Shown: piece after piece, positions 21,814-33,286 of the stretch
How positions within the stretch are numbered: the stretch's first letter is position 1
Layout of the letters: the number at the start of each line of letters is the position of its first letter
Assembly (NCBI GenBank): GCA_025716855.1
Contig: JAIXMQ010000022.1
Coordinates: forward strand, 372,001-436,000
Source: Pilaira anomala
Lineage: Eukaryota > Mucoromycota > Mucoromycetes > Mucorales > Mucoraceae
Direction of reading: 5' to 3'
DNA length: 64,000 nt
Notes under the pieces: generated by a model
The model's input: only the letters and a program-made list of their open reading frames with translations
The model's database searches: none
What the model was told of the DNA's origin: nothing
Translations under genes and position numbers: made by a program

Positions 21814-22105
21814 GTTTTTTTTGGGTTGAAGTAATAGAATAAAAGAAAAAAAAGGGAATTTTTTTTTTTTTTTTTTTTTGATCTACAAAAAAAAAAAAAA
21901 ACTAATACAGGGAAAAAAAAGGAGTAGTTTTTTTTTGTTTGAAAGAAGAGGGAAAAGCTTATAGCATTTATTTATTTATTTTTTAATGTAAAAAATATAT
22001 ATAAATGATTTGAGTGTGTATGCATGGGAATACACGAAAACAAAATAGAGAGAGAGAGAGAGAAAAAGAGACTAGTTACAAAAAAATAAAAAATAAAAGA
22101 AAGGT

Positions 22106-22183
<78 letters not shown>

Positions 22184-22344
22184 TCAAGTAAGAATATAAA
22201 TTAAGAGTCAGAGAGGAGAGAGAAAAAGGGTTAATTATTAGTAAGGAGTGAGTGAGAGTGTGTATGTGCTTGTGTGTGTGTGTATAGATTATTATTAAAA
22301 AAAAAAAAAAGAGAGAGAGAGATAAAGGGGAATATTATAGGCTT
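21814..22344. other. Intergenic spacer rich in simple repeats
   Basis: 531 bp between two minus-strand genes. It holds long T and A runs, shorter GA tracts and the large GA microsatellite listed separately. No gene. Confidence 0.6.
22110..22183. repeat. (GA)n microsatellite
   Basis: About 74 bp of nearly perfect GA dinucleotides with one AA interruption near 22171. Flanking sequence also has short GA runs (22047..22062, 22311..22321). Confidence 0.95.
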
Positions 22345-23607
22345 TTAAAAGGTATACATTTTTTCCATAGCTTGACGTTGAAGAACTCCATGTTGGAATC
22401 TTTTTGTTTGTTAATATATAAAAGAAGTAAAATAGAGGCGAAAAAAAAAAAAGAAAAAACTTACTTTTTCAATGCTTCATTTTCTTGTAATAATCTTTCG
22501 ACTTCAGATAATAATTCAGTTTGCATACCTTTTAAATGTTGTAATTGTTGAACAGCTTTTTAAAAAAGAGGGTGATTAGATATTTGTTACACACAATTAA
22601 AAAAAAAAAAAACTTACTTCTAGTTAATAAAGCAGCTTTACTCATTTTCTTGTTATTACAACCAGGTAAATGCTTTCTTAATTCATCAAATCCATCTTTA
22701 ATTTGTGCACGTCTCTTTTGTTCTGACTGAATATGAATTTGACGACGGATCTCGGCACTGCTATTTTTAAAAAAAAAAAGTTAAAAAAAATTTTTTTTAT
22801 ATATATATAATAACTATTTTCTTTTCTTTTTTTTTTTTTTTACTCGTCAACTAGTTTTTCTTCCGTATCATCGTATTCTTCTTCAGATTCATCTCTTTCT
22901 TCAATCAAGATTTTTTGTTTCTTTTCAACGAGATCTTCATCGGTAGTTCTCTTGCGTTTATTACGCTTTGATTCCATCTTCTTTTCATAAGTTTCCTTAG
23001 AATACTCTAAAAATTCGGTATGGTAAAATTCCATTGGAACCGAATTGGCGCGAGTGATCATTTCTTTGACGCGAGCCGTAGTGGGATTATTAAATCGATT
23101 GTTATTGGTTGATTTCATGCTCGTTGAAGAAGAAGAAGGTGGAGGTGGAGAAGGCGTTGGAGAAGAAGTAATTGATTCTGGACTATTCGGTTGCTTTTGG
23201 TTATAATATCCTAAGCGAGACATTTGATAATTTGGTACAGGAGGATATTCCATTGGCATTGGCTGAAAGGCATAAGCTTATTATTTGAAGGAGTAAAAAA
23301 AAAAGATAAGGAGTTATATTTAGTATTATAATTCTGTTATATATTTTCTTGCTCCTTAAAACCCGCTTCAGCCAATCAAATTGAATTGGTTAAATGCGAA
23401 AAAAAAAAGAAGAAAAAAAAATTTACCTGGATAAGTTGAATATTGTTGCTGTTGTTGTTGTTGTTGTTGTTGCGTATCAGTAAAGTTTGAAGTGGGTTCA
23501 GTTGTTGAGGTATCCGTTGTCTTTTGAACAAGACCAGGATTAATCATCATGGATCCATTTGAGTAGTCGTAATGATTGGCTGTATTTGATAAAACAATTT
23601 CACTCAT
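22345..23607 (-). CDS. bHLH transcription factor, Mlx-like
   Basis: Five exons (23427..23607, 22844..23276, 22618..22760, 22465..22555, 22345..22399) close to 300 aa. The N-terminal two thirds are Gln/Pro/Ser-rich with an acidic stretch (EERDESEEEYDDTEEK). The bHLH starts near residue 206: AEIRRQIHIQSEQKRRAQIK gives the His-Glu-Arg (H..E..RR) E-box contact set, and a helix-loop-helix follows with KKMSKAALLTRTVQQLQHLK. It continues into a leucine-zipper-like helix (GMQTELLSEVERLLQENEALKK). The loop with PGCNNKKMSKAALL resembles Mlx/Mondo partners. Exon 2 has two candidate acceptors; only the upstream one (AAG at 23277-23278) keeps frame and adds five residues. A poly-Gln tract sits at about residues 46-55. 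Confidence 0.82.
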
Positions 23608-24591
23608 GATTATTATTTAGGGAAGGGAAGGGGTTGAATTTTTTTATATAAAGAAAGGAAAGGAAAGTTAAAGTTTTTTTATAGTTAAAAAACAAGTAAA
23701 AAAAAACAAAAAAATAATATAAATAATTAAAAAAAAAAAAGATAAAGAAGAAGAAAAAAAAAAAAACTATTTATTTTTTATTTTTATCGTTGTATAAATA
23801 CAAAAAAAAAAAAAAAAAAAAGTAGTAACCCTGTTCCTGTTTTTTTTTTCTTTTACTGCTTTTTTTTTTTTTTTATTAAAGAGCCGAATTTTAGTTTATA
23901 TTACTTTTTTTTTTTTTTTTTTTTATTACTCTTTGTACTTTTTCTTTTGAAGCTAAAAAAGGAAGGTTATAAATGGATATAAAGTATGAAAATACAACGT
24001 TGTAATTCAAGAAAGACACGAGAGAGAGAGAGAGCAAAGTGGCAGACAAAGAAATCATTTTTTTTTTTTTTTACCAAAATTTTGTTCATAAACGTGTGAA
24101 AAAAAAAAAATAGCTCTTTAGACGTGACACTTACTTATCACATAAAAGAGTGAGTGTATTCCGTTTCAAATTATAGCTGTCATAACTAAAAACATAAAAG
24201 AGTTAAATAAAAAATGACGCGTATTCCAATCATTTTTTTTGGTTTTTGACATTTAAAAACAAAGATCGGTCCGTGAGCTTTCTAAATTTGAAAAAGGCTG
24301 GACAAGGAAAATACGAATGTCTTCTCGGTACAACAATAACAAACAATATTCTCTCTTTTTCTTTTGACAATTTGTAAAATAAGTCATATAAAAAAAAAAA
24401 ATTTAAACTAGTGGGCTCCTCTATCTCTCCGCTGTATTTAAAGTCATTTGTTTTTTTCGCCTATTGTACAAATTTTTTTTTTTTTTTTAATTAAAAAAAA
24501 AAAGCGAGCGTTTTGTTCTCTACTTTCTCTCCCTCTCTGTCTGTCTCTGTCTCTGTCTCTGTCTCTCTCTCTGTTTTCCGCTGAATGATAC

Positions 24592-24623
<32 letters not shown>

Positions 24624-25275
24624 TTGCAAAGCGTATAAATTTATACATTTGCCGATGATTACACTAATTTGACATCACAATCGTTTTCTGTAACACGTAT
24701 TTGATCTAAAATAAAAAATATCAGTGTTTGTGTACACAAAGCTAGGAAAAAAAAAACATCAGCTAATTTTATGTTACACATCATTTCAAGTTTTTATATT
24801 ACATATTCTTCGCACTCCCTATTTTTAAATTCTTATTCAAGTTTTTTTTACTGTTGTAATTCATATTTTATACATAAAAAAAAAGAGTTCATAGTAATAA
24901 GCTTTTATAAGAGAGAGAGACAAAAAAAAAAAAGTTGTATTTTAATATGAAAATTACATTTAGCATTACTTTTTTTTTTTTTTTTTGTGCTCCGGTGAGT
25001 GTCTTCTTTGAGTAGCAGTTACACTGGAAATATAATATTGTATGTATTTTTGAAAACGGCTTATTATTGCATTGACACACAAGAATAATTTATAATGAGA
25101 ATTAGTCAAGACTAAATAAATGCTAGTATAAAAAGAAGAAACTCCTTTAAATATTCATTCTTTTCTCTCTCTTTTATCAGAAAACAAATGGTTCGATTTT
25201 TTTTTTTTTTTTTTTTTGATAGAGTGACATGTCATGAGCTCTACAAAAAAAATATATAGTTTTTTTTTTTTTTAA

Positions 25276-25604
25276 AAACAATGCACCGAGTTGGTGCACC
25301 GAGTTTTGACCTCACCTTAAATAGATTTCATCTTGTTACTAGTTGTTTCCCTTAATAAAAACGTGAAAAGTGTATTATATATATATCTACTTATGCAACA
25401 AGTTAAAAACAAAAAGTTAAAAGCAAAAAAAAAAAAAAAAAAGTTTATAATGAACAATTTGTCATTGATCACAATGATAGAGTAAAAATAAGCAAAATTC
25501 TTAATAGTGTATAGTAATATCAATATTTTTAGTTCCAAGCCAGGTACGCCCCCACGTGGAGGTAAAAACAATGTACCAAGTATTCGTGTAACCAAGTATT
25601 CGTG
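25276..25604. repeat. Segment flanked by related, internally duplicated motifs
   Basis: Both ends carry AAAACAATGNACC followed by a short tandem duplication: TGCACCGAGTT twice at about 25281..25304, and ACCAAGTATTCGTGT twice at about 25573..25603. The motifs are in the same orientation. This could be terminal direct repeats of a small element, or microsatellite-like slippage at two related sites. Confidence 0.4.
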
Positions 25605-25968
25605 TTTTTCATGTTATTTTTTTTTACTCTTTGGCAATGGTGTTACTGAAATCTCGGTCTCACAACTAAAATAAGATCTCTCTCTCTCCAGTCTACCAAA
25701 TGATATTTTGATTCAACTGAAAAAAAAAAAAAAGCAAAGTTCAATCAGGCCCTTCTTTCACGTCAAAGGGAAAAAGATATATTTGCGTAGTTTTATTCAC
25801 ACGACATACGGATAGGTTTTCCGGACGCCACATAAACAGGTTTTTTTTTTTTTTTTCATTATAAATCACCCTTTTTTTTTTCATGTATATATATATTTCA
25901 AAATGAATCTTCTTTTTATCTCTTCTTTACATTTTTTTTTTTTGATCGTGTTAATCTAGGCGCAAGAG

Positions 25969-26395
25969 ATGAGTTGTCTCAAGACATTGGACCAAAAAGC
26001 TATATATGATTGTTTTATTCCAATGGGCTCTGTAGATGAGAGAGCATCTCTCATTTTCTAAATGAGAGATATAACCTTATTTTGAGACTAACAACCCCCC
26101 TCCATGTATTAGATTTATCGTCTGTTGGAAATGCTCTTAGCATTTTTTTTTTTCAGAAAAAGGCATCCACACATTAAATCCACTTAAACAATCAGAAACC
26201 CTTATGGATGTATTAAAAAAAAACAATCATTCTGTTTTTCATCTCTATCGTATCAGATCGATGGACGAAGAGGATGAGAAGCATATGATACAATTATAAA
26301 AAAAAGCTATTCACAAATCATCGCGTTCATTAAAAGAATCTATCAAGAGTTTCATCACAATTTTAAAAAAAAAAAAATACGATTTGGTAGACTAA
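25969..26395 (+). pseudogene. Probable degenerate coding region, unknown family
   Basis: A short frame (25969..26061) starts MSCLKTLDQKAIYDCF. After a TTTTTTTTTTTCAG acceptor-like site, an open frame from 26157 reads KGIHTLNPLKQSETLMDVLK and later RIRSMDEEDEKHMIQL to a TAA at 26297. The same frame then continues past that stop for another 31 codons (KKAIHKSSRSLKESIKSFIT) to 26395. Amino-acid composition is protein-like, and the third base varies as in coding sequence. The frame between the two parts is not resolved. I read it as a decayed or mis-sequenced gene; homopolymer-length errors are an alternative. Confidence 0.45.
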
Positions 26396-27694
26396 AAAAA
26401 AAAGTTAGCGCTTGTATATAACTTTTATTTCAGAAGGTATATATAACAAGTGTAGAGTCTACAGAAGATTTTTTCTTTTTGGGGAAGGGGGGGGGGGGAG
26501 GGGGAAAGCTTGGGGCCTGAAAAGAAGAGGTATATATATGTATAAAGGGAGGTATTTTTTTTCTTGAAGGAGAGTAGACGCCCTTACGTTCTAGATGTTT
26601 TTTATTTATTTATTCAGAAAAGCAAATGTATATAGACAGGAATAATAAAATTTATGTATGCTGTAAATCACCAACTTGTGTCATGAAAATCTCATGTATA
26701 TAGGCTCTCTGTCTCTCATGGCTAATATAGATTTTACTATTGAGACAATTTGAAGGGTAAAAAAAAAGAGCTGATTTGCGATCAAATGATAAAAAGTAAT
26801 ATTTTCCCTTTCTTATTAGAGTCTTTCTCTCTCTCTCTCTTTCTCTTATTAGTTATAATTTATTAAATCGAAAAGTGAATGTATTTTAGCTTTTTCGTCT
26901 GTCATTAATACACCTTTTAGAAAGACCACTTTATGTAGACAAGTTGATATACACATATTATATAAATGAGAAAAAAAAAAAAGAAAGTATCATGTATTCT
27001 AATTGATCAAATTGTAATTAGTTTCTATTTTTTTGCAGAGTCCTGTCTCTAATATTTGAATAAAATCCAAGTAATACAAAAATGATAAAAAATGATTCAT
27101 GTCGCTTAACGTTTTATCCACTATTGGGCTTTTTATTTTTTTTTCGGACATGCAAGGAGAGATTTGGTTCCGACTTGTAAAGGGAAAAAACAGTTTCCGA
27201 ATTGTAAATAAAAAAACGTTTTTTATACAAATAATAAACATTGATGATTAAAGAGAAGGGGTTTCAGTCACTGGAAGAAGAAAAATAGAAAACACGACTA
27301 AATATTCGAAACTTTGATAACGTTTTAAAGCAAAATGAAAGGTCACACAGATACTTTTTTTGTACCACGTTTTTTTTTTTAAAAAAAAAAAAAAAAACCT
27401 TTCAAACAGTTTTTTCTGTAAAAAAGTCAGACAAAAAAAGTAATGCGATCAAGTTGAATATAGATTTAAAAATCAAATATTAGAATAATAAATTATAAAA
27501 AACGGTATATTGCTACATAGAATGAAATATAACGTGTCAATCCCCTTTTTTTTATTTTATAATGAAAGTGTCTTAAAGGGTAATATCATACCATGACATC
27601 ACATAAGCCGAATACTATTTTTTTTTCCCGACCAAAAAAAAAAAAAAAAAAACAAACCTTTTTCTTTTTTTTTAAACAAATAAAAAAAAAAAAA

Positions 27695-29553
27695 ATGGGG
27701 TTAAGAAAGTTATTATCAACCAATACTACCACCACAACCACAGCAGAAGAAAAGAAAGTGAGCCGAAAGAGTGCTTCCAGTATTTCGTTATCTAAGTCAA
27801 TAAGTAACTGGGCAGGAAAGGAAAAAGAAAAGCTTAGACAGCATAGTTTAAATAGTAAAAGACATTCACAACCTTCACCTACTCATTCGAATGGGTCGAT
27901 TCATTCTCACCATGGTCGAAAGACGACGAATCCGTTTGAGACGACAGAACCTGTAACGCCAACTTCAGGTTCTTTACGTGATGTGAATGACGTTGTAACG
28001 AAAAGAACTTCTGACTCGTTTATGGAAGACCAGCAGTCTTGGTCAGAAGATATGCATCATCATCAAACAACTGAAGACGAAGATGATTACGTTAGTTCTC
28101 CCATGACTTATGACTCGAATAAACATGAAGTAGCGTCTTTTGATAGTGCTAACGACAGAAAAGGTAAACACATCATGTTTGTTGCTGTTAGAAAAAATTT
28201 ATAAATTTTTTTTTTGTTTGTTTGTTTTTTATTTTAGAGCGAGAAATATATGCTGAATTAGAAACGGTTGCACTCCAATTACAAACAATCAATCCAGAAA
28301 ATGCAGTAGAGACAAAGAAACGTATGAGACAAGTGAATGAATTATTGACGGTTGCTATGGAACGTAGTCAAGTACTTGAAGAAAAGATTCAACGGGTTAT
28401 GACCCAATCCAAACAGATCATAGAGGCGAGTGTAGAAGAAAATCGAGAATTGAAAAAGAATTTAAAGTTACAGATTGAAAATGAAGAGAATTCACATTTG
28501 ATCCTGTTAAAAGAGTTGCATGAGCAACAAGGAAAAGTTCAAGCAGAAAAGGAATTGTTGGAGCAGGAGAAAAGTCAGCTAGTACAAGAGAATAAGCGAA
28601 TGGAAGGTGTTTTAGTTGAATTGAAAGAAAAAGAAAAGGCGTTTCTGCAGAAAGAACGAGAAGAATTAAAAGTACTTGAGGAAAGAGAGCAAGTAGCGTT
28701 AGAGAAGCTCAAGCTACGAGAACAAGAATTGGAGATGTTGAAAGTTAGAGAAGAAGAGGAAAAGGAAGAACATGAAGGGGTATTAAGTCAACTTCAAAAG
28801 ACGAAAGAAGCGGATACATTAAGAGAGCAAGAAGAAAAAGTTCGATTGATAAAAGAGCATGAAGAAAGATATCAAATGATAGTCGACAGACTTGAAGAGA
28901 CAAAGTTAGCACTTGAAAAGAAAGAAAAAGAAATTTCATTGACAAAAGAAAAGATATACATGTTATTTAATCAAGAGATAAGTAATGATGATGAATTGAT
29001 AGATGGAATTAAAGAGATGATGATAAGGATTGAAGGATTAGAACAAGAAGCGGAAAGAAAAAAAGAAGAGGCCAATCAGAGAGAACAGGAATATAATGCT
29101 GCGTTAAGACAAGAGAAAATAAAGTTGGAGGACGGGACCAGAGAAATCAGGGACCTTTTGGATAAGGAACACGATAGATTTGTAGGACAGATGAAAAAAG
29201 AAAATGAAGCGTTAAAAATCAAGTTGACGGAGCTTGAAGAACAACACCAAGCACGCGCCACCACCACCAGCACCTCCACTGATAAAGTAGTTGCATTCGA
29301 AGAGACGACGACGACGACGAATGAAATGATACAATTAAAAGAAAGAATAAAACAACTTGAAAAAGAAAAGGATTGTTTACAACAAAGTCCAGAAGATATG
29401 GTTCAGTTACATGCAAAAGCACAACTTGGGTTGATTGAATACTTGGAAGGTGAAGATGATGTGATACAGGCTATCACGAAATTTAAAAAGCAATTAGAAA
29501 CAAATTTGAAAGAATTTAATTCTACCAATCCCAATCTTGATAAACATAGATAA
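27695..29553 (+). CDS. Long coiled-coil protein, unknown function
   Basis: Two exons, 27695..28163 and 28238..29553 (phase 1), give 594 aa. The start MGLRKLLSTNTTTTTTAEEK follows a long A run. An earlier in-frame ATG at 27593 is rejected because it would translate poly-Lys and poly-Phe homopolymers. Residues 1-155 are Ser/Thr/His-rich and probably disordered, with basic SISLSKSISNWAGKEKEKLR. From about residue 165 to 430 the sequence is almost uninterrupted heptads rich in Glu, Lys, Gln and Leu (for example EQEKSQLVQENKRMEGVLVE). A second coil runs to about 540, and a short helical tail carries LGLIEYLEGEDDVIQAITKF. It resembles scaffold or tether proteins, but coiled coils give no family. 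Confidence 0.75.
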
Positions 29554-30435
29554 CAGCTTTTAAGAAAAAAAAAAAAAAAATCACATGTCACTCTCTTTTT
29601 TTTTTCTCTACTATTTCTTTTTTCTTTTTTTTTTCATTATGCATCTATATACACCCTCTACACACATTGACACTTCACACACACACACACACATTTTTTT
29701 TTATTTATTTAAAAATATATCAAAACATGTTAGTTTCTTTTTTTTTTTTTATTTAATATACACAATCATCATTGTTATCAAAAAGTGTGTGTTTGTGTAA
29801 TCTTTTTACTTAAATGTCTCTTTTGTTTTTGTTTATATCACTCTCTATCCGGCTTCTCCGGTAACGAATAGGCTGAATAGAAAATAGCATCATCCCTGAT
29901 TCTTATTATTTTTCTATCTTTTTCGTAAAAAAAAAAAAAAAAAAAAAACAGATAAGTCGATATAAACAATTATACACTCTCATTTTTGCTTTACTACAAA
30001 AAAAAAAGAAAGAATTTTTACTTTTTTTGAAAAAGTTTTACAAACCTTTTTTTTTTTTTGACAATTGAGAGAGAGAGAGACAATAGATTTTTTTTTTTTA
30101 AAAAAAGAAGAAAATACATTTTACACTCTCCACGTGTTGGAAAAGATTAGAGGTAATCTTGTTTTTTGGTCTTTCCTTATCAAGTATATAATATGAATTT
30201 ATATGTTACAGTAGTGTGTGTGTAGATGTCAAGCGAACGTAAAAACTAAAAAAGCCAAGCGGGATATTAAATTTACGCTTTTTTTGTTTGATTGATTGAT
30301 GGGTTCAATGATAACAAAAAAAAAAAAAAAAAAATCGGTTTTCCCTTGTTTAGCATTTCCAGTCACTTATAAAAGAGAGATTTTTATTTTTTTTGATTAT
30401 CATTATCTTTTTCTTCTTCTTTCTTCTTTATAAAA
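29554..30435. other. Intergenic spacer
   Basis: About 880 bp of homopolymers, CA and GA tracts. A TATA-like TTATAAAAGA at 30367..30376 lies 60-70 bp before the microprotein ATG and probably belongs to it. Confidence 0.55.
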
Positions 30436-30627
30436 ATGCAGCAAACAACACAAGTCCTTGTCAATGAAAATCAAAGTGGTAACAAGTGTTTAGCTTGTGG
30501 TTCAGTGAATCATATGACAAGTAAGTAGAAAAGTGATTAAAATGGAATAACTCGAATGGAGTAAAATTATGACAGTTTGTATTTACTTTTTTTATTGTTA
30601 TTAGAGCATTGTCCTGTTCATCCTTAA
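30436..30627 (+). CDS. 35-residue zinc-knuckle microprotein
   Basis: Two tiny exons, 30436..30520 and 30605..30627, joined in phase 1 across an 84-bp intron (GTAAGT..TTATTAG). The product is MQQTTQVLVNENQSG, then NKCLACGSVNHMTKHCPVHP. It contains a perfect CX2CX4HX4C knuckle that is completed only after splicing; CxxCGxxxH lies in exon 1 and the last Cys in exon 2. A CT-rich leader and TATA-like box precede it. Zinc knuckles bind single-stranded nucleic acid or act in protein contacts; no domain other than the knuckle is present. The conserved pattern across the intron is the main support. It is too short for normal gene finders. Confidence 0.62.
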
Positions 30628-32282
30628 ATTTTTCGTCTGTTTACAGCAAAAAAAAAAAAAGAAAAAACTCAAAAAAAACTCAAAAAAAAAAAGCCTCAAA
30701 AAAAAAGACCTTCTCTCTCTCTCGCTCTGTCTCTCTCTCTTTCTCTTAAATTATATGAAAACTTATACCACACACCACTCTTTTTTTTTTTCTTCTTCTT
30801 CTTTCACCTTAGCATATACACACACAATTCATTATATACACACCTCTTTTTCTTTTCTAAAATTACTTGCATTTATTCATATATAAAAAATCACTCAACT
30901 CTTAGATAACTATGCTAAAAAAAAAAAATATGTGAAATATATATTCTTTTTTTTTTTTTATCGCTCCGGTTTTTTTTTTCTGGTGTTGTACAAAATCTTG
31001 ATGAATACATTGTTTATATGTTGATAGATTGTTATCTCAAAGAGATATTTCCACGTGTTAAATATTTTATCAGATTCTTTTTTTCTCTCTCTCTCTCTCT
31101 CTCTGTGTGTGCGTGTGTGTGTTTTTTTTTTGAATTGAAAATTCTTAAGTTTTTTTTCTCTCAGTTTTATTGTTGTACCTGATTTTGGTAAATCCTGTCA
31201 ATCAAAGGGACGGGGTTACGAACCGGATAAAAAGGAGAGATAATCGTGTGCGTTACACTGATTTTTTTTTTTTTTTTTACGGTTGATTTGTGTAATCAAT
31301 ATAGACATTTGAAAGACACATGAAAAAGTGGAGTTTTTTTTTGAAAGATGAATCTAAAAAAGTGATATCATTTTGGCGTATTATTATACCTTTTTTATAA
31401 AGTGATTATTGATTGATCTACAATCTCATTGATTTCCAAACGTTTTTTTTTTTCATAGAAATAGATACAGTCGAGTATATATAGAGAGTAGAATTTTCTG
31501 TACTTTAGAAATTAGTAAAAAAAAAAAATTAGTATCTATCGATATACAATAAGCCTATAAGTATACCGTATGAAAAACCCCATGCCCCTATTGATAACAG
31601 GCACGTACTTTTTGAGCATTAGATTATTTGTTGTACATATGTTTAATATATATCTTTTTTTTTTTTACCACCATTGGTAAAAAAATCAGACCTAACCAAA
31701 AGGGTTGTATTATTAAATGAGTCATTTACCTTATATAGATTGTGCTTTTAACTGACATGATGGTTTTTTTTTTTTTTTTACCAAAAAGCCAAAGTGTAAA
31801 ACTTCAGCTTATTTGTTCAACTTTTTTCTCAAAGAGAGTTGACTTACTTGAGATAACCCAAAAAATGGGCTTATCCATGTTAAAAAAAAAAGGGGGAGTA
31901 CATGTATAAAAACGATTTATATAGTCAAAAAATTAAAATGATAAGCATATTACAACACTTCTGAGAAAATTAAATAGGAGCTTTTTGCATTTTAAAAAAA
32001 AACACAATTCATTCATGCAAACTGTGCGCTCTTTTAATGAGGGAGATGAAATGCCTTTTGTTTTGTGTGATATACACCGCTGGAATAATGTATTTTGTTT
32101 TCAGGGCAAAAATAATAAAGTGGTATAAATACAGCAATATTGAAAGAAAATTTTCTAATAGAATGTATAGTTTATTGATGATATATAAGAAAAAAAAAGT
32201 AAAAAGGGGATTTTAAATATACATGAAAAAAAAAAAAGAAATATATATAAAAGTTAAATAAGATGGCAAAAAAAATAATGAT
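30628..32282. other. Intergenic region
   Basis: 1.65 kb of AT-rich sequence, including the likely 3-prime UTR of the microprotein gene and CT tracts (30711..30745, 31084..31103). No coding signal was recognised. Confidence 0.55.
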
Positions 32283-33286
32283 TTAAATAACTGCAGCTTG
32301 TGGTTCGCCAGCAGCGGGTTGATGTGGCTCGCCAGCAGCAGGTTGTTGTGGCTCGCCAGCAGCGGGTTGATGTGGTTCGCCAGCAGCGGGTTGATGTGGT
32401 TCGCCAGCAGCGGGTTGATGTTCATCAGCTACGGGTTGTTGCCCTTCAGTAACGCGGTAAGCTTCGATACCAAGACAATCAGACACAGTGACAAACTCAT
32501 AACCTTTACCGGTAATATATTCAATGATTGCAGGAGTTAAATCGGTAGCGGAAGCCTCATGAACGTCGTGTTGAAGACAGATATGACCGTTTGTTACATT
32601 GGCAATATCACTTTCAACTACACCACGCACTAAATTCATTTGTTCCTGAACACTCGTACCTGTATAATCCTTGGGGTCCACATCCCACTCAATATTACTA
32701 TAGCCAAGATCAGCTACTGTTTGAATAGATACTGAATCCATTGCGCCCTCAGGAAATCTCATAAAAGCAACTCTATTATTAAAAAATTAGTTAGTAGAGT
32801 CTTCTCTATCTTTTTTTTTTTTAAAAAAAAAAATTCTGTTTACCTCTTTCCAGTCGCGGCGAAAATAAGATCGGATTGCATGTTCATTTGATACTCGACT
32901 TCTTCTACCGTAAGACCTACTAAGTTTCTGTGTTCATAGGTATGACTAGCGAGCTCATGGCCTAATGCATCGATTGCTTGAAGTACTTCCATATAAGTCT
33001 TGGGGCCATCACGAGTGTTAGCGGTTGTGGTATTAAAATCGGTTTTGAAGAAATTGTGTCCATTGGTAAAGAATGTGGCCTTGATGCCTTGAGCTTGTAA
33101 ATCATGCGCCAAGTTCCAAGTGTATTCAAAAGGTCCGTCATCAAAGGTTAAGGCGAATACGCCAGGTCGGTTACAGGTAGAATAACTAGGAAGACTACCG
33201 GTATTTGAAGGTTCTTGCATACCGATAGGAGCAGAAAAACCAACAGTAGCAAAAGCAAGAGTGAGAAGAGCAATAGCAGAACGCAT
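32283..33286 (-). CDS. Chitin/polysaccharide deacetylase, CE4 family (paralog 2, repeat tail)
   Basis: Two exons (32844..33286, 32283..32772) give 310 aa. Signal peptide MRSAIALLTLAFATVGFSAP. CE4 motifs: TFDDGP, SHTYEH, RFPEG (first Pro of the usual RPPxG replaced by Phe), IEWDVDPKDY and LQHDVH. The intron splits the arginine codon of GKR at the same place as in paralogs 1 and 3. After the catalytic domain ends (CLGIEAY), a 45-residue tail carries five HQPAAGEP-type octapeptides encoded by a 24-bp minisatellite, absent from the other two. The tail could act as a cell-wall or mucin-like spacer. A longer upstream frame to 33454 is non-coding leader with homopolymers. Confidence 0.92.
32301..32443. 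repeat. 24-bp coding minisatellite in CE4 paralog 2
   Basis: Five near-identical 24-bp units (starts 32301, 32325, 32349, 32373, 32397) and a decayed sixth unit at 32421. Each encodes one HQPAAGEP-like octapeptide in frame. Units 2 and 3 share a GGCTCG variant, suggesting internal duplication. Copy number is likely to vary between strains. Confidence 0.93.

Larger units (their letters stand above)
23608..27694. other. 4-kb gene-poor region with coding relics
   Basis: Lies between the divergent bHLH and coiled-coil genes. It has many long A/T runs and AG/CT tracts (24526..24571 CTGTCT repeats). Notable content, listed separately, is a 300-bp segment flanked by related duplicated motifs (25270..25605) and coding-like sequence at 25969..26395. 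No complete gene is supported. Confidence 0.5.

Noticed and set aside
21972..22199. Long frames of Ser-Leu or Glu-Arg repeats on both strands
   Set aside because: Direct translation of the (GA)n microsatellite; no non-repeat coding sequence.
25281..25304. GCACCGAGTTGGTGC resembles the terminal hairpin of a bacterial tracrRNA
   Set aside because: Only about 15 bp match, it is explained by a local tandem duplication of TGCACCGAGTT, and there is no anti-repeat, Cas gene or repeat array in this eukaryotic window.
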